A DNA stretch of 30,198 bases from Selenomonadales bacterium UBA7018 (GCA_002448305.1 DJWY01000015.1:1-30198), one strand, 5' to 3'. Shown: positions 22,483 to 30,198, counted from the stretch's first letter. Made by a program: numbers and translations. Notes: generated by a model not told the origin, from the sequence alone.

Positions 22483-22616
22483 CTCAATCACCTCACTACA
22501 ATGATAACAACCACTCCGTTTTTTTGCAAATTAAAAATCACTTAATCGCGGTTTATGATTTAAAATTATCGTAACGTTAAATCGCGCTTACTGGATGTAA
22601 CGTCACGTTGCCAAAT

Positions 22617-22650
22617 TAAAAATCCCTGAGCTTATGCTGCGGGATTTTTT
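22617..22650 (-). terminator. Terminator after the aminotransferase operon
   Basis: AAAAATCCC and GGGATTTTTT pair around an inner AGC-TTAT-GCT hairpin with a small internal loop. On the minus strand it lies just after the aminotransferase stop and ends in A/T-rich sequence. Confidence 0.75.
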
Positions 22651-22654
22651 ATGC

Positions 22655-23821
22655 TTACTTGTGAGATTTCAAAAAATGTTCGATACGATTCAACGCTTCG
22701 GAAATTTTATCAATACTTGTCGCGTAGGAGCAACGAACATGTCCCGCGCCGCATTTGCCAAAAGCCGTGCCAGGAACAAGCGCGACGTGCTCAGTTTGAA
22801 TCAACTTTTCGGCGAAAGCTTCCGAAGTAAAACCGCTCGTTTCGATATTCGGGAAAATGTAAAACGCTCCACGCGGCTCAAAACTTTCCAAGCCGATAGT
22901 CTTAAAGCCTTCGTAAATCAAATGGCGTCGCCGGTCGTAGTCGGCAACCATTTTTTTCATATATTTTTCGCCGCGCTTGAGAGCCTCGACCGCCGCCATT
23001 TGTGCAGTTATCGGCGCACAAAGAATTGTGTACTGGTGAATTTTTGTCATCGCCGCGATAAAATCGGGATTACTAAGCGCGTAGCCAATTCGCCAACCGG
23101 TCATAGCATAAGCCTTGCTGAATCCATTTAGCAAAATCGTCCGGTCGCGCATTTTCGGTAACGCGGCAAAACATTCATGAACGCCGCCATAAGTCAAGTC
23201 GCCATAAATTTCGTCGCTGATAACAATCAAGTCGTGCGCCTCTGCGAAATTGGCAATTTTCAACAGGTCGTCGCGTTCCATAATCGCGCCGGTCGGGTTG
23301 TTCGGATAACCAATTAAAATCGCCTTAGTTTTGGGCGTGATAAAAGGTTCCAACTCTTCGGGCGTGATTCTGAATTCGTTTTCAATTTTTGCGGGCACAC
23401 TGACTGGAATACCGTTCGCCATAAATGTGCATGCTTGATAGGAGACATAGCAAGGTTCAGGAATTAAAACTTCGTCGCCGGGATTTAGAATCGCCCTAAG
23501 TGCAAGGTCAAGGGCTTCGCTAACTCCAACCGTCACTAAAATTTCCGTGTCAACGTCGTAGCTGACATTAAATTTTTCTACGTAGTGGCGGGCAATTTCC
23601 TCGCGCAATTTCAGCATGCCGCGATTAGCTGTGTAACTCGTGTAGCCGCGCTCCAAACCGTAAACGCAACTTTCGCGAATCGGCCAAGGCGTCACAAAAT
23701 CCGGCTCGCCTACGCCTAAAGATATTACGTCCTTCATTTTTGCAGCAATGTCGAAAAATCTTCTGATACCGCTTGGCGCAACGGATTTAACCGAAGTCGA
23801 AAGCTTATCTTGCCACGTCAT
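22655..23821 (-). CDS. PLP-dependent class I/II aminotransferase (aromatic/branched-chain type)
   Basis: 388 residues, full length for fold-type I aminotransferases. Seen: SLGVGEPDFVTPWPIRES near residue 35, YTSYTANRGMLKLREEIARH, YPNNPTGAIMERDDL (substrate/PLP Asn), VISDEIYGDLTYGG (Asp/Tyr contacts to PLP) and NGFSKAYAMTGWRIGYALSN, which holds the Schiff-base Lys. A C-terminal Arg lies in VRCSYATSIDKI. It resembles PatA/aspartate-aromatic transaminases. Its ATG overlaps the TGA of the Lrp-family gene by four bases, so the regulator probably senses a related amino acid. The substrate cannot be fixed from the sequence. The gene is intact and ends just before a terminator. Confidence 0.93.
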   Translation of the reverse strand: MTWQDKLSTSVKSVAPSGIRRFFDIAAKMKDVISLGVGEPDFVTPWPIRESCVYGLERGYTSYTANRGMLKLREEIARHYVEKFNVSYDVDTEILVTVGVSEALDLALRAILNPGDEVLIPEPCYVSYQACTFMANGIPVSVPAKIENEFRITPEELEPFITPKTKAILIGYPNNPTGAIMERDDLLKIANFAEAHDLIVISDEIYGDLTYGGVHECFAALPKMRDRTILLNGFSKAYAMTGWRIGYALSNPDFIAAMTKIHQYTILCAPITAQMAAVEALKRGEKYMKKMVADYDRRRHLIYEGFKTIGLESFEPRGAFYIFPNIETSGFTSEAFAEKLIQTEHVALVPGTAFGKCGAGHVRCSYATSIDKISEALNRIEHFLKSHK

Positions 23822-24297
23822 GGCGCAACCACCAACCTGCGGTCGCGGTCGTCGTCTTCCATTATCACGCCGTCTTTCTTGTACGCCTTTAACATGAAAT
23901 GACTTCGCGTCTGCGTCACGCCTTCTATCGGGGCTAGCCGCGTCGCTACGAAATTTGCCACGTCCTTTAGCGATTTGCCTTCGATTATGACTAGCAGGTC
24001 GAAGTTGCCGCTCATTAGATAAACCGTACGCACTTCGTCAAAGCGATAAATCCTTTCCGCGATTGCATCGAAGCCTACTTCGCGTTGCGGCGTCAAATTT
24101 ATTTCAATCACCGCTGTAACATTGTCGTCGCCGAATTTTTCCCAATTAATCAATGCGCCATAAGATAAAATTATTTTTTCCTTCTCCAGAACGGCTATTT
24201 CCTTTTCAATCTCGTACTCCGACTTCTGTAACATTGACGCTAGCTCACCCGTTGTCAGCCGCGCATTGTGCTCCAATAATTCCAATATTTCCTTCAT
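23818..24297 (-). CDS. Lrp/AsnC-family transcriptional regulator
   Basis: 159 residues. An N-terminal winged helix (MKEILELLEHNARLTTGELA, then KSEYEIEKEIAVLEKEKIIL) is followed by a RAM/AsnC ligand-binding domain (VTAVIEINLTPQREVGFDAI, EVRTVYLMSGNFDLLVIIEG, ATRLAPIEGVTQTRSHFMLK). Such proteins sense amino acids as oligomers. The short C-terminal tail DDDRDRRLVVAP is outside the domain. GAGGAAG, overlapping the FliB stop, lies about eight bases before the ATG, and the gene overlaps the aminotransferase by four bases. The fused gene order suggests direct control of the transaminase. Confidence 0.93.
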   Translation of the reverse strand: MKEILELLEHNARLTTGELASMLQKSEYEIEKEIAVLEKEKIILSYGALINWEKFGDDNVTAVIEINLTPQREVGFDAIAERIYRFDEVRTVYLMSGNFDLLVIIEGKSLKDVANFVATRLAPIEGVTQTRSHFMLKAYKKDGVIMEDDDRDRRLVVAP

Positions 24298-24309
24298 GTA
24301 ATCACTTCC

Positions 24310-25326
24310 TCATTCAATCATCATCGAATAAAAAACTTCGGCGTCATGAAATGCGGCAAAATTCTTTATCGCCTCCATGCCGCCTTTGCTGTGGTCTAGT
24401 TTGTCATTCAAGGCGCACAATAACTCTAAAAAATCTTCCAATGTCAGCCGCGAACGCGAAATTGCCGTTAAAACCGTTGCGAACTCCAAAGCCCGATAAG
24501 CCGTAACGAATACCCGACAATTAAACTTCTCGCCATCACTGAACGCGCAGGGATAACATCGCATTAAAAATTCATTTACTAAATAATTTTCCAGTACGTC
24601 AGAAAAATTTTCGCGAAGTTGCCCTAAAATATCTTCCCTGCTCGCTTGATACGTCGCCGCTAGCTGATTTTTTTTACCTACTGTCAAATTTGCGTCGTAC
24701 ATTTCGCCGAAAATTTCTGCTAATGCCGCCGAATGGTTTTCCGCGTCGAAGTCAACTGGCACAGAAATTTTTTCGCCAAAAAATTCGCAAAGTTCCCTTA
24801 GCCGCTGATTTATCGGCAAGTCGCGCTGTTGCAAAATTTTTATCGCGGCTTGTTGTCGTGCTAAAAACTCTTCCGCCGCTGAAATTTTTTCTGTGAAGTC
24901 AAAAACTTGTCGCGCCTTGAGATTGTCTGTGACTTCAAAGCTTATCGGCTCATCTTGCAGAAGAATTAATAGCGCGGCGACCGGACAAGTTAGCGTCATT
25001 GCCTGCAGGAAAATTTCTTCGTCGAGCTTGTAAGTTACGCGCGGGAAACTTTGACAAATCGCCGGCAAATATTCTTCTCCGCGCTTAAGTTGCAACTTGC
25101 ATAGAAAATTTTCGTCTAAAAATGGACACGCGCCAGATTTTTGCATTTTAAACGCCTGCGCGGATTCGTCAACGTGATTAAAAAATTCCGTGCTGTCAGG
25201 GAGACGCAGATATTTTTCCCGCGTCTCATCATCTAGCAAAATTCGCCAATCCCGGCAACATCTAGCGTCACATGCTCTGCCATCGCACTTAAATTCTTTA
25301 AAATAATTCGGTCGATAAATTTTCAT
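24310..25326 (-). CDS. fliB: FliB-type flagellin lysine N-methylase family protein
   Basis: 338 residues from the ATG at 25326, which overlaps the upstream TGA as ATGA; the longer start adds residues that do not match. The N-terminus YFKEFKCDGRACDARCCRDW, then Cys in SGACPFLDENFLCKL and AICQSFPR, match the cysteine-rich metal or Fe-S region of FliB-family proteins, which in Salmonella methylate lysines of flagellin. The rest is helical (IKILQQRDLPINQRLRELCE) without further motifs. Other members in Clostridia and Negativicutes are annotated only as hypothetical. No flagellar genes are in the window, so the target may differ. It is in an operon with an oxidoreductase and the Lrp gene. Confidence 0.8.
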   Translation of the reverse strand: MKIYRPNYFKEFKCDGRACDARCCRDWRILLDDETREKYLRLPDSTEFFNHVDESAQAFKMQKSGACPFLDENFLCKLQLKRGEEYLPAICQSFPRVTYKLDEEIFLQAMTLTCPVAALLILLQDEPISFEVTDNLKARQVFDFTEKISAAEEFLARQQAAIKILQQRDLPINQRLRELCEFFGEKISVPVDFDAENHSAALAEIFGEMYDANLTVGKKNQLAATYQASREDILGQLRENFSDVLENYLVNEFLMRCYPCAFSDGEKFNCRVFVTAYRALEFATVLTAISRSRLTLEDFLELLCALNDKLDHSKGGMEAIKNFAAFHDAEVFYSMMIE

Positions 25327-25943
25327 CTGATAAAATGCGTTGGCGTCCAATTTTCTTTTTCCGGCAAGCCGTATTTCTCTTTTCCAAGCGCGATTGACTT
25401 CATAAGAAACGTCATATTGCGGGCTAGCGTGCGCATTGTCTGCAATCCTTCAATATCTTGCAAACCTTCGCCAGGTTCCATGCCATAAACCATATTCCAA
25501 TATTGGCTCGTTGCTATCGTCATGCCCGTGTTGCCGAAATACTTATTGAACACGTCGTAAGCCGCACTGCACCCGCCGCGACGCGCTACAACCACGCCCG
25601 CACCAACTTTGCCGCTCTTGTCCTGCGTGAACGTGCTGTAAAACAGCCTGTCAAGAAAAGTTATCGCCGTGCCGTTCGGCGACGCAAAATATGTCGGCGC
25701 ACCAATTACAAAGCCGTCCGATTCCATGAAAATAGGCGCAATCTCATTAACCACGTCATCGAAAACGCATTTGCCGCGCTGGAAACAACTTTGACACGCC
25801 ACGCACCCGCGAATTACTTTGTTGCCAATGTGGAAATAGTTCGTCTCGACGCCTTCCGCCTCGAAAACTTTAATCATTTCCTTGAGCGCAATGCTCGTGT
25901 TTCCTTCGGCTTTCGGAGACCCGTTTACCAGTAATACTTTCAT
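25323..25943 (-). CDS. Flavodoxin-like NAD(P)H-dependent FMN oxidoreductase
   Basis: 206 residues from the ATG at 25943, which has AAAGGAG eight bases upstream; the longer ORF start at 25961 lies upstream of that site. KVLLVNGSPKAEGNTSIALK is the FMN phosphate loop, CVACQSCFQRGKCVFDD is a cysteine-rich segment typical of iron-sulfur flavoprotein-like reductases, and GAPTYFASPNGTAITFLDRL binds the flavin ring. The Cys spacing C-x2-C-x2-C-x4-C may hold a metal or Fe-S cluster, which is uncertain. It is the first gene of the FliB-Lrp-aminotransferase operon. Substrate unknown. Confidence 0.9.
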   Translation of the reverse strand: MKVLLVNGSPKAEGNTSIALKEMIKVFEAEGVETNYFHIGNKVIRGCVACQSCFQRGKCVFDDVVNEIAPIFMESDGFVIGAPTYFASPNGTAITFLDRLFYSTFTQDKSGKVGAGVVVARRGGCSAAYDVFNKYFGNTGMTIATSQYWNMVYGMEPGEGLQDIEGLQTMRTLARNMTFLMKSIALGKEKYGLPEKENWTPTHFIR

Positions 25944-26007
25944 CTTAAGCACTCCTTTCATACGCTTAAGGAATATTTTGACACTGATAAAAAAATTCCT
26001 GTTGCAA

Positions 26008-26033
26008 TAAAAAAAGCCGGCGATTGTCAGCTT
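26008..26033 (-). terminator. Weak rho-independent terminator after mutL
   Basis: On the minus strand AAGCTG and CGGCTT pair (six pairs, one wobble) around an eight-base loop, followed by seven T. It lies about ten bases after the mutL stop. Confidence 0.6.
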
Positions 26034-26042
26034 AAAAATTTC

Positions 26043-27875
26043 TCAAGTCCGTTTGAACATTTTAGCTAAATCAGCGGCGGAGAATTTTATAATTGTCGGG
26101 CGTCCGTGCGGGCAAGTATGCGGATGAGGTGTCGCGGCAAGTTCTTTAAGCAAAATTTCCATTTGCCGCAAGTTGAGTTCCTGACCGGCTTTAATCGCCG
26201 CTTTGCAAGCGGTCGTTGCCAAAACCGCTTGACGAATATTTTTTGCTAGGTCTTCGGCATTGTTTACGCCGTTAAAAATTTCGTTAATGATTCCGCGCAG
26301 AAGATTTTCGGCGTCAGTGTCGGAGGCGTCGACGGGCACTTCAACAAGTCGGAATTCATTTTCGCCGCTCGGCTCCATAGTGAATCCCAAATCCGCGAAG
26401 ACGCTAAGATTTTTTTCGATAAGTTCCGCCTCTTGAGAATCGAATTTCAAAACGCGGTGAATCAGCAAACCTTGCGCGGGAATTTTTTCGGCGTAGCCAC
26501 TCAGCTTGTCGAATAAAATTCTTTCGTGCGCGGCATGTTGGTCGATAAGATATAAATCGTTGCCGCTCTGCGCCACAATATAACAGTGGGCAATTTGTCC
26601 AATCGGTTCAAGTTCAAGCGCGGGATTTTTAACTGGCTCAACTTTTTTAGACGGTTCGGCTTTTTCTGTCTTAGAAATTTCATTCCTAATTCCTAATTCC
26701 TCATTCCTCATTGCTTTTTCGGGCGGGATAATTATTTCGGGCCTTGAATCGTCTTTAGGCTTTTCCTTGCGTTCGGGTTTTTTCTTAGGCTCATCTTCCT
26801 GAAATTCATTGACGAGATTAATTTGTTCAAAGTGGGGCGTTTCGGGCGCGGCGGCTACTTCCGTTAAATCGTGTTCGCTAACTTCGCGCTTTCCTTCGAC
26901 GGCTTCGCGAACAGCGTGATAAATCGTCTTGAAAATTCTTCCTTCGTCCTCGAATTTTATCTCAATCTTCTGTGGGTGAACGTTGACATCTATTGAATTT
27001 TGCGGCACGTCAATTTTTATGTAAGCGAACGGAAAGCCCGTCTTCGGAATCAGCGATTTATAAGCTTCGTCCAAAGCCTTAGCAATCGTCCTATTCTCGA
27101 CGACGCGCCCATTTACAATAAACGTTTGCCAAGAGCGATAGCTTTTCAAAATGTTAGGCTTAGTGACGTAGCCGCGCAGATTTAAATTTTCGGCGTCGGT
27201 CTGCAAAGTCAAAAGGGAATCGGTTAATTCTGTGCCGTAAATGGCGGCGAGCGTATCAAGGACATTTCCGTTGCCGGGCGTAGCAAGAGCAATGCGGGTA
27301 CCGTTTATGAATCGGAAGGAAATTTCCGGACGACTAATCGCGAGTTTGACAACGAAATCATTAATTCTATTTGCTTCGGTTGGCGTCGCCTTAAGGAATT
27401 TAAGTCGTGCGGGCGTATTGAAAAATAAATCTTCCGCTAAAATCGTCGTGCCGCTTTTGCAGCCAACTTCGTGAACGTCAGAAAGTTTCCCGCCGTCGAT
27501 TGTTAGTTTCGTGCCGAGTTCATTATCTGCGCGGCGGGTCTGCAGAATAAATTTTGACACGGCGGCAATCGTCGGAAGGGCTTCGCCGCGAAAACCTAGC
27601 GTCGAAATATTTGTAAGGTCGGCGACGCTTGAAAGTTTGCTAGTTGCGTGGCGGCAAACAGCAAGCGCGGCATCTTCTTTAGTCATACCTTGTCCGTCGT
27701 CAGTGACGCGAATTAAAGCTTTGCCACCATTTTGAATTTCAATTTCGATACGCTTTGCGCCGGCGTCGATTGAATTTTCGACAAGCTCCTTGACAACAGA
27801 AGCCGGACGCTCAACGACTTCGCCCGCCGCAATTTTATTTATCGTGTTAGAATCAAGTAATTTTATCTTAGTCAT
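26043..27875 (-). CDS. mutL: DNA mismatch repair protein MutL
   Basis: 610 residues, complete. The GHKL ATPase is at the N-terminus (NKIAAGEVVERPASVVKELV, then ENSIDAGA; VTDDGQGM; TLGFRGEALPTIAAVS), and the transducer region holds VNVHPQKIEIKF. A poorly conserved linker spans about 330-430 (Lys/Glu/Pro-rich). The C-terminal domain has the endonuclease motif DQHAAHERI and the zinc/clamp motif ATTACKAAIKAG, plus CPHGRP at about 588-593. MutL transmits mismatch recognition to strand nicking. The linker contains a heptanucleotide tandem repeat (26682-26709), which could slip out of frame. It begins six bases after manC ends, an unusual neighbourhood. No mutS is in the window. Confidence 0.97.
   Translation of the reverse strand: MTKIKLLDSNTINKIAAGEVVERPASVVKELVENSIDAGAKRIEIEIQNGGKALIRVTDDGQGMTKEDAALAVCRHATSKLSSVADLTNISTLGFRGEALPTIAAVSKFILQTRRADNELGTKLTIDGGKLSDVHEVGCKSGTTILAEDLFFNTPARLKFLKATPTEANRINDFVVKLAISRPEISFRFINGTRIALATPGNGNVLDTLAAIYGTELTDSLLTLQTDAENLNLRGYVTKPNILKSYRSWQTFIVNGRVVENRTIAKALDEAYKSLIPKTGFPFAYIKIDVPQNSIDVNVHPQKIEIKFEDEGRIFKTIYHAVREAVEGKREVSEHDLTEVAAAPETPHFEQINLVNEFQEDEPKKKPERKEKPKDDSRPEIIIPPEKAMRNEELGIRNEISKTEKAEPSKKVEPVKNPALELEPIGQIAHCYIVAQSGNDLYLIDQHAAHERILFDKLSGYAEKIPAQGLLIHRVLKFDSQEAELIEKNLSVFADLGFTMEPSGENEFRLVEVPVDASDTDAENLLRGIINEIFNGVNNAEDLAKNIRQAVLATTACKAAIKAGQELNLRQMEILLKELAATPHPHTCPHGRPTIIKFSAADLAKMFKRT
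26682..26709 (-). repeat. Heptanucleotide tandem repeat in the mutL linker
   Basis: The plus strand shows four consecutive seven-base units, ATTCCTA twice and ATTCCTC twice, and a degenerate fifth unit follows. In mutL this encodes RNEELGIRNE. Seven is not a multiple of three, so gain or loss of one unit would frameshift mutL upstream of its C-terminal domain. Confidence 0.9.
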
Positions 27876-27881
27876 TGGCTT

Positions 27882-28397
27882 TTACTTCCATAAAATTTTA
27901 TCTTCCGCATTTATATATTTACCGGTCTGAACTTCTATAATTTTTAAATCCGTTTCTGCAATAATCGTGTGTTTAACGCCAATCGGAATTTTGATAATGT
28001 CACCAACATTAACAAGCATAATTTCGCCGTTAAGAATAACTTTTCCTGCTCCCTCGATAACATTCCAAACTTCGTCGCGGAAATTGTGACTATGATAGCT
28101 CATTTTGTATCCGGCATTCAGAGTAACTTTTATCGTCAAACTTTCTTTGCTAATATCTATAATTTGATAAAGTCCCCAAGATTTTTCAATCAAGCGAATT
28201 TTTTCATTGATATTTTCAACTAAAGGTTTCATGTAACTGGATTGCACTTTGTCTGCAACTAAAATTCCGTCAGAACTCGCTACAACGACAATATTTTTTA
28301 AGCCCATTGCGATAATAGGCATATCGGTTTCGTTAATGACGTGTGCATTTTGGCAAGTTTGGTCGAGCTGAACTTTTCCGACGCTATTTGTATTCAT
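27882..28397 (-). CDS. manC: Mannose-1-phosphate guanylyltransferase/mannose-6-phosphate isomerase, C-terminal fragment
   Basis: 171 residues from an internal ATG. This fragment contains the end of the nucleotidyltransferase fold and the cupin-like mannose-6-phosphate isomerase domain: NAGYKMSYHSHNFRDEVWNV, VILNGEIMLVNVGDIIKIPI and GVKHTIIAETDLKIIEVQTG, whose His and Glu residues bind the metal. The frame is open upstream without shift and reads LPNISIDYAVVEKEKDIKVL, then DWKDVGTWNTL, standard manC sequence. It joins 28512-29180 directly except for a TAG at 28512-28514. The whole gene, 27882-29180, would be 432 residues plus a stop. Confidence 0.88.
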   Translation of the reverse strand: MNTNSVGKVQLDQTCQNAHVINETDMPIIAMGLKNIVVVASSDGILVADKVQSSYMKPLVENINEKIRLIEKSWGLYQIIDISKESLTIKVTLNAGYKMSYHSHNFRDEVWNVIEGAGKVILNGEIMLVNVGDIIKIPIGVKHTIIAETDLKIIEVQTGKYINAEDKILWK

Positions 28398-28511
28398 AAC
28401 ATCTGTTAAAGTGTTCCACGTCCCAACATCTTTCCAATCGCCTACATAGCGCAGAACTTTAATATCTTTTTCCTTCTCAACGACAGCATAATCAATCGAA
28501 ATATTCGGTAG

Positions 28512-29180
28512 CTAGGAATAATTTTCTAAAAGCTCAACGTATGAATCAGACTTCAAAACTTCGCGGGATTTTTCGAGTATATAAGACAGCTTGCAAGCGA
28601 AAATTCCGCCATTCCACAGCCCGCCATTTTGAATATATTTTTTTGCCGTTTGGAGGTCGGGTTTTTCTTTAAATTCCAAAACGTTACTGACCTTATCATT
28701 TGTCGCCGGAATAATGTATCCGTATTTTTCGCTGGGATAAGTCGGAGAAATTCCCATTAAAATTAAATTCGCGGTGCCTACTAAATCAACCAAATTTTCA
28801 AATTCAGCAAAAAAATTATCCTCGACATAAGAATCGACAGGACAAATTATAATCGGTTCATTTAAATTTACTTTCTTTATATCGCGCAAATAAGCCGCAG
28901 TCAAAGATATCGCCGGAAAAGTATTGCGTCTGCAAGGTTCAACGGAAATATCAACGTCATTACCAACGTATTTTCTTAAAAGTTTTTCCTGAATTTTCGA
29001 CGTAGAAATAGTTATTTTGGATTGCCTGGATATTTTATAGATTTGGCGCAAAACTCGTTGCAACATTGATTCGCGCCCCTTAGCTGTTTCAAAAATTTTT
29101 ATGAATTGTTTTGAGCGTATTTCATTGGAGAGCGGCCAAAGTCTTTTTCCGCTTCCACCAGATAATAAAATTATTTGCAT
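28512..29180 (-). CDS. manC: Mannose-1-phosphate guanylyltransferase, N-terminal fragment
   Basis: 222 residues. MQIILLSGGSGKRLWPLSNE is the nucleotide-binding start (family GGsGTRLWPLSR; Lys replaces Thr), followed by KQFIKIFETAKGRESMLQRV, EPCRRNTFPAISLTAAYLRD, ICPVDSYVEDNFFAEFENLV and VLEFKEKPDLQTAKKYIQNG, then GLWNGGIFACKLS. The enzyme makes GDP-mannose from mannose-1-phosphate and GTP. The frame meets TAG after LLENYS, then continues in frame with LPNISIDYAVVEKE, which is the conserved family text. An AAG, CAG or GAG codon has apparently become TAG. It starts immediately after the DegT-like stop (TAA then ATG). Confidence 0.9.
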   Translation of the reverse strand: MQIILLSGGSGKRLWPLSNEIRSKQFIKIFETAKGRESMLQRVLRQIYKISRQSKITISTSKIQEKLLRKYVGNDVDISVEPCRRNTFPAISLTAAYLRDIKKVNLNEPIIICPVDSYVEDNFFAEFENLVDLVGTANLILMGISPTYPSEKYGYIIPATNDKVSNVLEFKEKPDLQTAKKYIQNGGLWNGGIFACKLSYILEKSREVLKSDSYVELLENYS

Positions 29181-30198
29181 TTATATACCTTCCAAAAAAT
29201 TATGAATACTCGTAATAATTCTGTCAAGGTCTTCCTTTGTTAGGCAGTGATGACACCCCACATAAAATCCTTTTTGATTTATCCACTCTGCAACGGGATA
29301 ATTTTTCTCAAGTTCGCCGAATAATTCTATATAAATCGGCTGATTCAAAAGCGGCATCATTGGTCGCGTCTCAATATTATTTTGTTCAAGATAAGTCGTA
29401 ATTTCCTTGCGCGAAAACGGAGCCGATTTTTTTATAACAATAGGATACATCATAAAGGCATGCTCGACGTAGTCAGGGTAATAGGGAAGCTGTAAAAATT
29501 CTTGCGTGTCGTTCAGATTCTTTGTAAGGTAAGCCGAATTTTTCCTGCGAGTATTTATTATGAAGTCGCGATTTTCAATTTGGTCTAAACCGAGTGCGCC
29601 TTCAAGTTCGCCAATTCTGTAGCTATAACCAAGCCGCACGAACATAAATCTTTTATCCATTTTAGTTTTCATACGGAGCGGACAAACTTTTCTAGGGTCT
29701 GACGCAACGCATTTTTCACAAGTGCAAGCGCGACCGTGAGCCAGAAGCGACCGGGAAATTTCCATTAACTCCCTATCATTTGTGGTAACCAGCCCGCCAA
29801 TACCGGTTGTAATGGTATGGGCAACATACGTACTGAAAGCAGAGATATTGCCGAAACTGCCGCATTTCTTGCCCTTGTAAGTTGCAAAATGCGACTCGGC
29901 GCAATCTTCGATGATTTTCAGATTATATTTTTCCGCTATAGCAATAATGGCGTCCATTTCGCAAGGTTGCCCGAAAAGGTGCACGGGCATTATCGCGACG
30001 GTATTTTCATCAATCGCTTGTTCGATTAAATCCGGATTTAAATTGTATGTGCGCGAATCCACGTCAACAAAAGTCGGCTGAAATCCTGCATGAATCACGG
30101 AATTTGATGACGCAATGAAAGTTACCGCCGGCACGGGCAGTGTCAAGCAGATTGTGTAAGTAAGGAAAGTTAGAGGTCGAATTTGTCGAAGAGGGCAG
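29181..30198 (-). CDS. DegT/DnrJ/EryC1-family PLP enzyme, RfbH/ColD-like (partial)
   Basis: The readable part starts as LTLPVPAVTFIASSNSVIHA, then FVDVDSRTYNLNPDLIEQAI, VHLFGQPCEMDAI, IIEDCAESHFATYKGKKCGS and GYSYRIGELEGALGLDQIE. At the position of the usual PLP Lys there is His (FSTYVAHTITTGIGG). This is the hallmark of sugar 3-dehydratases such as ColD and RfbH/E1, not of aminotransferases. The segment ACTCEKCVASDPRKVCP and an earlier Cys recall the 2Fe-2S ligands of RfbH. The frame is open to the window edge, but residues before about position 30140 do not match the family, so a frameshift near there is possible; the true N-terminus lies outside. It is followed directly by manC, so the substrate is plausibly a GDP-mannose derivative. 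Confidence 0.85.
   Translation of the reverse strand, partial: CPLRQIRPLTFLTYTICLTLPVPAVTFIASSNSVIHAGFQPTFVDVDSRTYNLNPDLIEQAIDENTVAIMPVHLFGQPCEMDAIIAIAEKYNLKIIEDCAESHFATYKGKKCGSFGNISAFSTYVAHTITTGIGGLVTTNDRELMEISRSLLAHGRACTCEKCVASDPRKVCPLRMKTKMDKRFMFVRLGYSYRIGELEGALGLDQIENRDFIINTRRKNSAYLTKNLNDTQEFLQLPYYPDYVEHAFMMYPIVIKKSAPFSRKEITTYLEQNNIETRPMMPLLNQPIYIELFGELEKNYPVAEWINQKGFYVGCHHCLTKEDLDRIITSIHNFLEGI

Noticed and set aside
5667..28514. In-frame stops read through as selenocysteine or by recoding (HlyD TGA, GT41 TAA, manC TAG)
   Set aside because: Three different stop codons occur in unrelated genes, at positions where the family has ordinary residues, and no SECIS-like or tRNA signal was seen.
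1..30198. CRISPR arrays, rRNA or tRNA genes, prophage genes
   Set aside because: No regularly spaced direct repeats, cloverleaf-like sequences or phage structural genes were recognised.

Overview
The window looks like chromosomal DNA from an anaerobic diderm Firmicute, most likely one of the Negativicutes (Selenomonas/Phascolarctobacterium-like). The hints are clostridial-type ChW repeats and partner-switch regulators next to an outer-membrane beta-barrel protein ending in Phe, an NHLP-type peptide export system, a FliB-type flagellin methylase and moderate-to-low GC. This placement is an inference from gene content. Every recognisable gene is on the minus strand except a transposase tail at the left edge. 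No tRNA, rRNA or CRISPR array was seen, and no gene-free stretch exceeds 300 bases.

Region by region (transcription runs right to left). 30.2-26.0 kb: a DegT/RfbH-like PLP enzyme, manC and mutL, a sugar-nucleotide operon with mismatch repair at its end. 25.9-22.6 kb: a flavodoxin-like oxidoreductase, FliB-type protein, Lrp/AsnC regulator and class I aminotransferase, tightly overlapped and ended by a terminator. 22.5-19.3 kb: two tandem secreted ChW-repeat proteins, a TPR plus SPINDLY/GT41 glycosyltransferase, and smpB, ended by a terminator. 19.3-17.9 kb: a periplasmic CsgG-like protein and an outer-membrane protein. 17.8-8.7 kb: a MATE exporter fused to an RsbW-like ATPase domain, followed by a C-A-T-C-A-T-R nonribosomal peptide synthetase that should release a dipeptide aldehyde or a derived pyrazinone. 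8.6-0.1 kb: a 59-residue double-glycine-leader peptide (8427-8606), a dCACHE-HAMP-PP2C phosphatase, a STAS anti-anti-sigma protein, an NHLP-type HlyD, a C39-peptidase ABC exporter, a second ABC exporter and a Nif11-type precursor peptide. An IS5-like transposase end abuts that last gene.

The most interesting unit is 0.1-17.8 kb. It juxtaposes an NRPS with reductive release, two leader-peptide genes, a full NHLP export set and the three parts of an RsbU/RsbV/RsbW-type partner switch, with the RsbW-like part fused to a transporter. Whether these act as one system is inference.

Many genes are broken by single-base changes. There are frameshifts in both ABC exporters, the sensor-phosphatase, the NRPS and the MATE N-terminus, and in-frame stops in HlyD (TGA), the GT41 enzyme (TAA) and manC (TAG). 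The HlyD and second ABC genes also seem to lack their 3' ends. Either the locus is decaying or the assembly carries errors, and the reads would decide. Fragments are annotated separately, with the repaired reading given in the text.
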